The notes below the pieces were generated by a model, which was not told the origin of the DNA, ran no database searches, and was given only the letters and a program-made list of their open reading frames with translations. This document shows, in pieces, positions 56,730 to 64,000 of a DNA stretch of 64,000 bases. Made by a program: the position numbers and the translations under genes. The stretch is taken from contig JAJZTA010000004.1 of assembly GCA_021849295.1 (NCBI GenBank), forward strand, positions 1-64,000. The letters run 5' to 3'. How positions within the stretch are numbered: position 1 is the stretch's first letter; each line of letters begins with the position of its first letter. The DNA comes from Pseudomonadota bacterium. Lineage in GTDB: Bacteria > Pseudomonadota > Alphaproteobacteria > Micavibrionales > UBA2020.

Positions 56730-58018
56730 GCCCTGATCCGCTCCTCATAGACTTCGCGCACGGGCGAGAAACTCACTTCCGCCAGCACGGTGTTCAGGAA
56801 TGATTCGATTAAAAGAGATCTGGCCTCTGCCTGCGGGATGCCGCGGCTTTGCAGATAAAAAAGGGCTTCGTCGTCAATCTGGCCCGACGCGGCGCCATGG
56901 GCGCACTTCACGTCGTCGGCGTAGATCTCTAGCTCCGGCTTAAAGCTTGCTTCTGCTTTTTCGGACAGCAGTAACGCATGATTAAGTTGGTTGCCATCTG
57001 TTTTTTGTGCAGCACGACGTACATGTATTTTCCCTTGGAAAACTGAACGAGCCTGATCATCGACCACTCCTTTAAAATGCTGGACGGATTTTCCGTCCGG
57101 TTCAAAATGATCAGTCAAAACCGTGAAATCGTGACATTGCTGATCTTTCAATAAATAAGCGCCAGTTAACTTACTCGAAATTCCAGAATCAATCAACAAA
57201 TTTCGGTATTCCTGACGCGATAACTTGCCGCCTGTGGCATAACTAAACCCCTCAAAAGACGAGTCTTTTTGTTGCTGAAGGGTCGTATAAGAAAAATGGC
57301 AGGCGGTCGCGCTTTCTTCCTCTAATTTATAACATTTCAACCGTGCGGAGGGTTCCAAAGCGATTCCCGCGTAGATATTGGTGAAATAAGCGCCTGTGCC
57401 GGTGTGCCGCTCGATGACGGTCAGGCTGCTGTTTTTGCCGAGCCAGTAAAGGCAACGCGGGTAAAGCGCGGGCGCTTTATCTGTGTCGCCGACATTATAA
57501 AACAAAACCTCGAACGGCTGCGTGACCTCCGCGCCCGCTTTCACGGTCACCACCACGCCGTCGTGCGTGTAGGCCGCGTTGAGCGCCTTGAAGGGCGCCT
57601 TGCCAAGATCGCCGACGGTGACCAGATGCTCTTCGATGCCCTCGACCTGCACCGAGGCATCCATCAGGCTCATGACGATCACGCCTTCGGGCGCGTCGCT
57701 CAGCTCCGGCCTGTATTTGCCGTTGACCAGAACGATGCGCGCGGAATTTTCTAAAAGCGGCTGCGGCAACGCGTTGACGTCAAATGCGGGCGCCTCGAGG
57801 GCATAATGAAAATCTCCGTCCGTCAGCTGGCGAAGCTGCGTATATTGCCAGCCTTCCTGCTTGGGATGCGGAAATCCTGTGTGTGCGAAAGCCTCCGCGC
57901 CCGTATGGCGCAGGGCCTTGACCCAGTCCGCAGCGGGCTGTTCGCCCAGCTTTTGCGCGTCCTCCAGCCACGGGAGCGTGGCGTCAATCACCGCCTCTTG
58001 TTGCAGGAAAGCGTTCAT
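56714..58018 (-). CDS. sufD: Fe-S assembly protein SufD
   Basis: 434 residues of beta-helix, partner of SufB in the SufBC2D scaffold. Family landmarks are QEYRNLLIDSGISSKLTGAYL, DHFEPDGKSVQHFKGVVDD and CAHGAASGQIDDEALFYLQSRGI. Codons in about 56925-57372 are clearly AT-richer than the flanking parts of the same gene, although the frame is unbroken; the tract covers the core of the conserved domain. It may be a recombinant segment. Confidence 0.95.
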   Translation of the reverse strand: MNAFLQQEAVIDATLPWLEDAQKLGEQPAADWVKALRHTGAEAFAHTGFPHPKQEGWQYTQLRQLTDGDFHYALEAPAFDVNALPQPLLENSARIVLVNGKYRPELSDAPEGVIVMSLMDASVQVEGIEEHLVTVGDLGKAPFKALNAAYTHDGVVVTVKAGAEVTQPFEVLFYNVGDTDKAPALYPRCLYWLGKNSSLTVIERHTGTGAYFTNIYAGIALEPSARLKCYKLEEESATACHFSYTTLQQQKDSSFEGFSYATGGKLSRQEYRNLLIDSGISSKLTGAYLLKDQQCHDFTVLTDHFEPDGKSVQHFKGVVDDQARSVFQGKIHVRRAAQKTDGNQLNHALLLSEKAEASFKPELEIYADDVKCAHGAASGQIDDEALFYLQSRGIPQAEARSLLIESFLNTVLAEVSFSPVREVYEERIRAWLRH

Positions 58019-58794
58019 ATTGATTTATCGCCTGCGCGGAGGGCAGCGTCTCCTGTATATTCGGCATAGCCTTTGTCTTCCAGTTCCAGCGCGAGCTCCG
58101 GCCCGCCGGTCTTGCGGATTTTGCCGTCTGCCAGCACATGCACGATGTCCGGCTTGATGTGTTTGAGCAGGCGCTGATAGTGTGTGATGACAAGGAAGGC
58201 GCGGTCTTTTGAGCGCAGGGCATTGACGCCCTCCGCAACCACTTTCAGCGCGTCGATATCAAGCCCGCTGTCCGTTTCGTCGAGGATAGCCAGCTTCGGC
58301 GCCAGCATCGCCATTTGCAGGGCCTCGTTGCGTTTTTTCTCGCCGCCGGAAAAGCCGACGTTCACGCCGCGTTTCAGCATCTCCGCATCCATGCCGAGCT
58401 GCGCCATTTTTTCCTTTTGCAGTTTCAGGAAATCGACGGGAGAAAATTCCTTTTCGCCGCGCGCCTTGCGCACCGCATTGAGCGCAGTTTTCAAAAACAT
58501 CGTGGTGGACACGCCGGGGATTTCCACCGGATACTGGAACGCCAGAAACATGCCAGCCGCCGCGCGGCCTTCCGGCGCCAGCGCAAGCAGATCTTGCCCC
58601 AGAAACGTAACCTTTCCTTTTGTCACTTCATAGCCCGGGCGCCCTGCCAGAACGTAAGACAGCGTCGATTTGCCCGAGCCGTTGGGCCCCATCACCGCAT
58701 GCACCTCGCCCGCCTTCACGGTGAGGTTGATGCCTTTCAGCACTTCGCGTCCGCCGACTTCCGCATGGAGGTTTTCTATCTTTAACATTGTCAT
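58015..58794 (-). CDS. sufC: Fe-S assembly ATPase SufC
   Basis: 259 residues, ABC-type ATPase. Walker [17 protein letters not shown], signature [17 protein letters not shown], Walker [17 protein letters not shown]. Drives conformational change in SufBD during cluster assembly. Overlaps sufD and sufB by 4 nt on each side. Confidence 0.97.
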   Translation of the reverse strand: MTMLKIENLHAEVGGREVLKGINLTVKAGEVHAVMGPNGSGKSTLSYVLAGRPGYEVTKGKVTFLGQDLLALAPEGRAAAGMFLAFQYPVEIPGVSTTMFLKTALNAVRKARGEKEFSPVDFLKLQKEKMAQLGMDAEMLKRGVNVGFSGGEKKRNEALQMAMLAPKLAILDETDSGLDIDALKVVAEGVNALRSKDRAFLVITHYQRLLKHIKPDIVHVLADGKIRKTGGPELALELEDKGYAEYTGDAALRAGDKSI

Positions 58795-60230
58795 CCCACG
58801 GCCCCTTCCAGAGAAATCGCGACCAGCTTTTGCGCCTCGACGGCGAATTCCATCGGCATCTGTTGCAAGACTTCACGGCAGAAGCCGTTGACGATCAGCG
58901 CTACCGCCCCTTCTTCGCCGATGCCGCGCTGGCGGCAGTAAAAGAGCTGATCCTCGCCGATCTTTGAGGTCGAGGCCTCGTGCTCCAGCATCGCGCTCAT
59001 GTTTTTGTTCTCGATGTAGGGCACGGTGTGCGCGCCACATTCATGACCGATCAGCAGGCTGTCGCACTGCGTAAAGTTGCGGGCGTTTTCCGCGCGACCG
59101 GAAATGCGCACAAGGCCGCGATAGGTGTTGTTCGAGTGCCCCGCCGAAATCCCCTTGGAGATGATGCGAGACTTGGTGTTCTTGCCGATGTGTATCATCT
59201 TCGTGCCCGTGTCGGCCTGTTGGTAATTGTTGGTGAGCGCGACGGAATAAAACTCGCCGACGCTGTCGTCGCCCTGCAAAATGCAGCTCGGATATTTCCA
59301 CGTGATGGCGGAGCCCGTCTCGACCTGCGTCCATGAAATTTTTGACCGCGCGCCCTTGCAGATGCCGCGCTTGGTGACGAAGTTGTAAATCCCGCCCTTG
59401 CCGTTCTCATCACCCGGATACCAGTTCTGCACCGTGGAATATTTGATCTCCGCATCTTCCATCGCGATCAGCTCGACCACGGCGGCGTGGAGCTGGTTTT
59501 CGTCGCGCATCGGCGCGGTGCAGCCTTCGAGATAGCTGACGTAGGAACCTTTTTCGGCGACGATCAGCGTGCGCTCGAACTGCCCGGTCTTCGCTTCGTT
59601 GATGCGGAAGTAGGTGGAAAGCTCCATCGGGCAGCGCACGCCCTCCGGAATGTAAACAAACGTGCCGTCGGTGAAGACGGCGGCGTTGAGGCAGGCATGC
59701 TTGTTGTCGGTATAGGGCACGACCGAGCCGAGATATTTTTGCACCAGTTCCGGATATTTCCGCACTGCCTCGGAGATCGAGCAGAAGATCACACCCGCAT
59801 CGGCCAGCTTTTCGCGAAACGTCGTCGCCACCGAAACACTGTCGAACACCGCATCCACCGCGACGCCCGCCAGCATTTCCTGCTCGCGCAGCGGGATGCC
59901 GAGCTTCTTGTAGGTCTCCAGCAGCTTGGGATCGACTTCGTCGAGACTCTTCGGTTTCGTGGCGGTTTTCGGCGCGGCGTAATAGTAGGCGTCCTGATAA
60001 TCGATCGGCGGGAACGAGACTTTCGCCCAGCGCGGCTCCGGCATATCCAGCCAGTGTTTATAGGCCTTCAGTCGCTGCGCCAGCAGCCATTCCGGCTCGT
60101 CTTTCTTGGCCGAAATCAGTCGCACGATGTCTTCGCTTAAACCTTTCGGCGCGCGGTCGCTTTCGATCTCGGTGACAAATCCGGCCTCGTACTTTTTATC
60201 CAGTAATGTTTCAGGCGCAATCGGCATCAA
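58791..60230 (-). CDS. sufB: Fe-S assembly scaffold SufB
   Basis: 479 residues. Beta-helix scaffold on which the cluster forms; [55 protein letters not shown] and [12 protein letters not shown] are conserved SufB blocks, with cysteines that hold sulphur. The start lies inside the 3' end of the regulator gene (20-nt overlap). Confidence 0.97.
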   Translation of the reverse strand: MMPIAPETLLDKKYEAGFVTEIESDRAPKGLSEDIVRLISAKKDEPEWLLAQRLKAYKHWLDMPEPRWAKVSFPPIDYQDAYYYAAPKTATKPKSLDEVDPKLLETYKKLGIPLREQEMLAGVAVDAVFDSVSVATTFREKLADAGVIFCSISEAVRKYPELVQKYLGSVVPYTDNKHACLNAAVFTDGTFVYIPEGVRCPMELSTYFRINEAKTGQFERTLIVAEKGSYVSYLEGCTAPMRDENQLHAAVVELIAMEDAEIKYSTVQNWYPGDENGKGGIYNFVTKRGICKGARSKISWTQVETGSAITWKYPSCILQGDDSVGEFYSVALTNNYQQADTGTKMIHIGKNTKSRIISKGISAGHSNNTYRGLVRISGRAENARNFTQCDSLLIGHECGAHTVPYIENKNMSAMLEHEASTSKIGEDQLFYCRQRGIGEEGAVALIVNGFCREVLQQMPMEFAVEAQKLVAISLEGAVG

Positions 60231-60696
60231 CGTCCTTTGTAAAGTCGGGCACGTTGCCGCAGGCGGGCGTGCTCAACATATCTTGCAGTTTCACGCCGTC
60301 GAGCGCGGACTTGATCGCATCGTTAACACGGCCCCAGTTTTCCTTGGTCGGACACGTATCCCACATGTTGCAATGCTCCTTCTCGTCGTCGACGCAACCG
60401 ACGATCGCGATCGGCCCGTCCATCACGGCGATAATCTCGCCGATGGAAATTTGGTCCGCCGGTTTCGCCAGACGATAGCCGCCCGCCGCGCCGCGCATCG
60501 AGGTGACAAGCTCGCCCTTCGCCAGCATCTTCAAAACCTTGGCGATGGTCGGCTCGGGGATGCCCGTCCGGCTCGCAAGATAATGCGCGCTGCTGCTCAC
60601 GCCGTCCTTGTCATGCGCGGGGCTGTCGGCCGCCTCGTGCACGAGTTGTCCCATAACCGCAATCGCGTAATCAGTCAGTTTTCCCAATTTTATCAT
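60211..60696 (-). CDS. sufR: Rrf2-family Fe-S regulator of the suf operon
   Basis: 161 residues. Winged-helix DNA-binding domain ([55 protein letters not shown]) and an IscR-like cluster site with cysteines 101, 109 and 115 in [16 protein letters not shown]. Expected to sense Fe-S status and repress its own operon. An IscR type 1-like operator lies in its leader at 60713-60726. AAAGGAA precedes the ATG. The name could equally be iscR. Confidence 0.95.
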   Translation of the reverse strand: MIKLGKLTDYAIAVMGQLVHEAADSPAHDKDGVSSSAHYLASRTGIPEPTIAKVLKMLAKGELVTSMRGAAGGYRLAKPADQISIGEIIAVMDGPIAIVGCVDDEKEHCNMWDTCPTKENWGRVNDAIKSALDGVKLQDMLSTPACGNVPDFTKDVDADCA

Positions 60697-60712
60697 AGCT
60701 TGTTCCTTTGTC

Positions 60713-60757
60713 GTACTAAATTAGTCCTGTTTCTATTCTTAATATGAGCGGATTATA
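60713..60757 (-). promoter_or_regulatory. suf operon promoter and IscR-type operator
   Basis: On the minus strand a consensus TATAAT -10 (60752-60757) lies upstream of GACTAATTTAGTAC (60713-60726). The latter fits the core GACTRWWWYAGT of E. coli IscR type 1 sites. It falls about 20-30 nt after the expected transcription start and before the regulator's ATG, a place suited to repression. The -35 region is poor. Confidence 0.6.
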
Positions 60758-60876
60758 GCCCTAGTTTCCTGTAATGCGAGAAAAACGAACAAATAATCTT
60801 GTAAAATAAGGTATTTAAATACCGTTTTTTGAAACGATCTGAAAAATTATAATTTTCTTAATCAAATAAATCCATA

Positions 60877-61563
60877 ATGACTGTATGTGACGGGGGAATT
60901 GTGGGTTTACAAGACGATATCACGGATGACGATGCGCTTTCCGGCACCGGAAAACATCCCGGTACAGCGATTCTCATCGGCCTGCCCGACGAGCTGGCCG
61001 AATGGGCCGACCAGAACCGTGAGCTCATCCTGCGCGTTCAGGGCGCGCTCAAGAGCAGCTACGCCGGCCTGACCCACGACCAGCTGTGGGAAACCATCGC
61101 CGCCAGCTGCTCGCCCGAGTGGCAGGTGGCGCATGCCGACCTGCGGGATGCGGAAAAAAAGTGGAACAACCTGCATCATCCTTCCAACATGTCGCTCGGC
61201 GCGATCGGTCAGGCGCTCGACAGCGACGAGACAGACACGGCGGGCGATCGTTACGCGCTCTCGCTCTCGCACTTCACCATCATCGACGAAGGATTGCGCC
61301 AGCGCCCCGACCTTGAAAATCTGCTGAACGTGCTGCTGGTGCAAAAGCGCATGCTCGGCCAGTCGGAAGGCGGAACGCGGCGCATGTTGCTCTCCGCAGA
61401 ACAGCTGGCGGACATAAATCCGCTCAGCGACGAGTTCCGCCGCGCGTCGCGCCCGCCGAGCGCGGCGGTGCGGCATTTCAGGGCCGCCATGCGCACGCTG
61501 CTCCTGCCGCGCGAAAAGCGCGAGGTTACCGGATTGATTGTTCCCTGGTCGCCAAAAATCTGA
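60877..61563 (+). CDS. Unknown soluble protein
   Basis: 228 residues from ATG 60877; a GTG at 60901 has GGGGGA just upstream and may be the real start. No motif I recognise. Tryptophan-rich helical first half (DELAEWADQNRELILRV, EWQVAHADLRDAEKKWNNL), and a basic end (PREKREVTGLIVPWSPKI). Its last 38 nt overlap the 3' end of prfC on the other strand. Divergent from the suf operon. Confidence 0.65.
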   Translation: MTVCDGGIVGLQDDITDDDALSGTGKHPGTAILIGLPDELAEWADQNRELILRVQGALKSSYAGLTHDQLWETIAASCSPEWQVAHADLRDAEKKWNNLHHPSNMSLGAIGQALDSDETDTAGDRYALSLSHFTIIDEGLRQRPDLENLLNVLLVQKRMLGQSEGGTRRMLLSAEQLADINPLSDEFRRASRPPSAAVRHFRAAMRTLLLPREKREVTGLIVPWSPKI

Positions 61564-63115
61564 TCTGCGGCCAGTTTTCGTTCGCATTGTCGAGATGCCA
61601 CGCGTTGCGCGCGAGGAAGACGGGGTTGCCGTCATGATCTTCGGCGATATTCGGCAAGTTTTGCGCGACGAACTTCTCCATCGCGCCGTTGTCATCCGAT
61701 TCCAGCCAACGCGCGGTGTGCAGCGCCGTCTGCTCGAAATGGACGGGAAGATTGTATTCCGTGCGGATGCGGTCGGCGAGAATTTCGAACTGCAGCGGCC
61801 CGACGACCCCCACCACCCAGCTTGAATCCATCCGCGGCTTGAAGACGCGAGCCGCGCCCTCTTCCGCCAGTTGCAGCAGCGCCTCGCCGAGGTGCTTCGC
61901 CTTCAAGGGGTCATCCAGCCGCACGCGCTGCAAATGCTCGGGCGCGAAGCTCGGAATGCCGGTGACATGCAGGCTTTCGCCCTCGGTCAGCGTGTCCCCG
62001 ATGCGCAGGTTGCCGTGGTTGGGGATGCCAATGATATCGCCCGCAAACGCCTCTTCCGCCACCTCGCGCTCCTGCGCGAAGAACATCAACGGATTGTGAA
62101 CGGTGATCTGTTTTCCCGCGCGCACGTGATTGAGCTTCATACCGCGCTTGAAGTGGCCGGACGAAAGACGCGTGAAAGCGATGCGGTCGCGGTGCTTCGG
62201 ATCCATGTTCGCCTGAATTTTAAAGACGAAGCCGGTGACTTTGTTTTCCGTCGTTTCGATCGTGCGCTCGACGGCGGGCTGCGGCTGCGGCGGCGGGGCG
62301 ATTTTTTTGAGGCCGCCCAAAAGCTCGCGCACGCCGAAATTATTGAGCGCCGAGCCGAAGAACGCCGGCGACAAATGCCCTTCGCGGTAGGACTTCACGT
62401 CCATCGGCTTGCAGGCGCCGCGCACCATCTCGACGTCCTCGCGCAGCTTGGCAGCGGCGTGTTCGGGCAGCAGCTTGTCGAGCTTGGGGTCGTCCAGCCC
62501 CTTGCATTGCTCCGCTTCACCCAGCGTCGTGCCTTTGCTCCGCGCCATCAGCATCAGTTGATCGTCGAGAATGTCGTAGCAGCCGAGAAATTCCTTGCCC
62601 ATGCCGATCGGCCAGCTGGCGGGCGAAACGTCGAGCGCGAGCGTTTTTTCGATCTCGTCCATCAGCGTGAACGGGTCCTGCCCTTCGCGGTCGAGCTTGT
62701 TGATGAAGGTGATGATCGGCAGGTCACGCAAACGGCAGACTTCGAAAAGCTTGCGCGTCTGCGCCTCGATGCCCTTGGCGTGGTCGATGACCATGATCGC
62801 GCTGTCGACGGCGGTCAGAGTCCGGTAAGTGTCTTCCGAGAAATCCTCGTGGCCCGGCGTGTCGAGCAGGTTGAACTTGATGCCGTCGTATTCGAACGTC
62901 ATGACCGAGGAGGCGACCGAAATGCCGCGCTCCTGCTCGACCTTCATCCAGTCCGAGCGCGCCATGCGCATGTCGCGCCGCGCCTTGACCGCGCCCGCCT
63001 GCTGGATCGCGCCGCCGAACAGCAGCAGTTTTTCGGTCAGAGTCGTCTTGCCCGCGTCGGGGTGCGAGATGATGGCGAAAGTGCGCCGGCGGTGAATTTC
63101 ATCGTTCATAGTCAT
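61526..63115 (-). CDS. prfC: Peptide chain release factor 3
   Basis: 529 residues, GTPase that recycles RF1/RF2 after termination. G1 IISHPDAGKTTLTEKL, G3 LLDTPGHEDFSEDTYRTL, G4 TFINKLDREG, and the RF3-type end IRFLATREQ. DUF1491 gene is immediately upstream (3 nt). Confidence 0.96.
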   Translation of the reverse strand: MTMNDEIHRRRTFAIISHPDAGKTTLTEKLLLFGGAIQQAGAVKARRDMRMARSDWMKVEQERGISVASSVMTFEYDGIKFNLLDTPGHEDFSEDTYRTLTAVDSAIMVIDHAKGIEAQTRKLFEVCRLRDLPIITFINKLDREGQDPFTLMDEIEKTLALDVSPASWPIGMGKEFLGCYDILDDQLMLMARSKGTTLGEAEQCKGLDDPKLDKLLPEHAAAKLREDVEMVRGACKPMDVKSYREGHLSPAFFGSALNNFGVRELLGGLKKIAPPPQPQPAVERTIETTENKVTGFVFKIQANMDPKHRDRIAFTRLSSGHFKRGMKLNHVRAGKQITVHNPLMFFAQEREVAEEAFAGDIIGIPNHGNLRIGDTLTEGESLHVTGIPSFAPEHLQRVRLDDPLKAKHLGEALLQLAEEGAARVFKPRMDSSWVVGVVGPLQFEILADRIRTEYNLPVHFEQTALHTARWLESDDNGAMEKFVAQNLPNIAEDHDGNPVFLARNAWHLDNANENWPQIRFLATREQSIR

Positions 63116-63118
63116 GGT

Positions 63119-63454
63119 TTAGAATATTTTACCCTCAAACGGATTTTCGCCGTCCGCGCTCTCGACCTCGATCACCCAGACATCGGGGTCGCGCGCGACG
63201 CCCTTCCGGATATACTCATCGGCGCGGGTTTCGTCAACGATTTCGCTGTCAAAGGGGTTGCTCCAGCCCAAATTCCCGTCCATATCGCGGCTCTGGTTGA
63301 GGATTTTCGTCTTTTTGTCGGGCAAGACGAGGCGCACAGTGACCGTGCCCGCCGCAGGCGCGCCTTTGTGGACGATATAAACCGGGATGCCCGCCGTCAT
63401 GCACTGGCGGAGATAGCCCGCGACCAGAAGCTCCGTGGGCAATCTCTCCGTCAT
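63119..63454 (-). CDS. DUF1491 family protein
   Basis: 111 residues. LVAGYLRQCMTAGIPVYIVHKGAPAAGTVTVRL, then ARDPDVWVIEVESADGENPF, the alphaproteobacterial DUF1491 pattern. Function unknown. Between a histidine kinase (3 nt) and prfC (3 nt), so all three are likely on one message. Confidence 0.88.
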   Translation of the reverse strand: MTERLPTELLVAGYLRQCMTAGIPVYIVHKGAPAAGTVTVRLVLPDKKTKILNQSRDMDGNLGWSNPFDSEIVDETRADEYIRKGVARDPDVWVIEVESADGENPFEGKIF

Positions 63455-63457
63455 GTT

Positions 63458-64000
63458 TTAAAAAATACTGACCGGCGCGTAGGCCGAAAGGGTGCGCTCC
63501 GGCGGGAAATCGATATGCACCGTCGTGCCCTTGCCTTCTTTCGATTCCATCGTCAGAAAACCGCCGTGCAATTCCGTCATCGCCTTGGCGAGCGGCAAGC
63601 CGAGGCCGGTGCCCTGACTGGTGTTATGACGCGGATCGTTCACCTGGCCGAAAGGCTCCATCACGACCTTCAGCTTGTCGGCGGGAATGCCGCAGCCCTG
63701 ATCGGAGATGGAAATGCGGATGTGCCTGTCGGGCTTGAGTGTGGCGCGCACCTTGACGCTCTTTCCCACGGGCGAAAACTTGACGCCGTTGGAGACGAGA
63801 TTGATGAGAATCTGGCGCAACAGGCGCTGGTCCGCCCTGACGTGCGGCAGGTCCTTGTCGACCTTGAAGTCGAGGCCGACGGATTGCGTCTTGGCGCGGT
63901 CGTTCATGATGCGCACGACGGAATCGAGCACCTCGTTGATCGCAACCTCGCTCTCGATCAGCTCGACGCGGCCCGCCTCGATCTTCGACATGTCGAGCAC
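63458..64000 (-). CDS. Sensor histidine kinase, C-terminal part (cut by window end)
   Basis: 180 residues visible. The end of the HisKA dimerisation helix (LDMSKIEAGRVEL) and the full HATPase domain: N box RLLRQILINLVSNGVKFSP, G1 ISDQGCGIP, F box VMEPFGQV, G2 SQGTGLGLPLAKAM. The phospho-histidine and sensor part lie beyond 64000. Response-regulator partner not visible. Confidence 0.92.
   Translation of the reverse strand: MLDMSKIEAGRVELIESEVAINEVLDSVVRIMNDRAKTQSVGLDFKVDKDLPHVRADQRLLRQILINLVSNGVKFSPVGKSVKVRATLKPDRHIRISISDQGCGIPADKLKVVMEPFGQVNDPRHNTSQGTGLGLPLAKAMTELHGGFLTMESKEGKGTTVHIDFPPERTLSAYAPVSIF

Overview
The window reads as about 64 kb of chromosome from a free-living, flagellated, GC-rich alphaproteobacterium. 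Support: alphaproteobacterial-type families (DUF2336, DUF1491, the receptor-like suf operon led by an Rrf2 regulator, CnoX-like thioredoxin-TPR protein), a 2-oxoglutarate dehydrogenase/succinyl-CoA synthetase/malate dehydrogenase operon, motAB and fliIJ. A Micavibrio-like or rhodospirillal-type lineage is possible, but the sequence alone does not settle it. Nothing marks a phage, plasmid, insertion sequence or CRISPR array, and I saw no tRNA or rRNA gene. Many sigma70-type promoters are legible (TTGACA, 16-17 nt spacer, TATAAT-like), often at the few AT-rich intergenic gaps.

Layout. 1-5.2 kb: aminotransferase tail, a receiver domain that has lost its phosphoacceptor, a membrane protein, motA-motB, and convergent fliI-fliJ. 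5.2-8.1 kb: a HExxH metallopeptidase-like protein, then thyA-folB-folA (thymidylate and folate). 8.1-12.6 kb: a one-strand block of three tandem histidine-phosphatase genes and three tandem small kinase-fold genes. 12.8-19.5 kb: pnp, a cupin, a small orphan domain protein, a PLP-fold protein, a thioredoxin fused to that same orphan domain, GNAT, glycerophosphodiesterase and a class-I glutamine amidotransferase. 19.5-25 kb: CDGSH protein and fabI-fabB-fabA, an unknown protein, an SH3 protein, dusA. 25-31 kb: two small hydrophobic paralogues around a DUF805 gene, YgjP-like protease, leuA, Trm112-like, cnoX. 29.9-37.5 kb: mdh-sucC-sucD-CYTH-sucA-sucB. 37.7-40 kb: three ankyrin-repeat genes. 40-47.8 kb: DUF2336, zapE, two tiny Cys/His-rich proteins, DUF808, acyl-CoA dehydrogenase, leucyl aminopeptidase. 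47.9-54.7 kb: lytic transglycosylase, two-domain cytidine deaminase, HAD, GNAT, FAD oxidoreductase, lysS, TerB-like. 54.7-60.7 kb: the complete suf operon with an IscR-like operator. 60.9-64 kb: unknown protein, prfC, DUF1491, and a histidine kinase cut by the window edge.

Most of the window is core metabolism. The parts that look new are (i) a thioredoxin with an uncharacterised C-terminal domain plus a stand-alone copy of that domain about 1 kb away, under a similar promoter; (ii) the contiguous three-kinase/three-phosphatase block, in which two kinase copies have lost the catalytic-loop histidine; (iii) a pair of tiny Cys/His-rich proteins, one carrying nine His-Gly repeats; and (iv) short tracts of foreign-looking codon use inside otherwise ordinary genes (fliI, sufD, and an unknown gene upstream of fabA).
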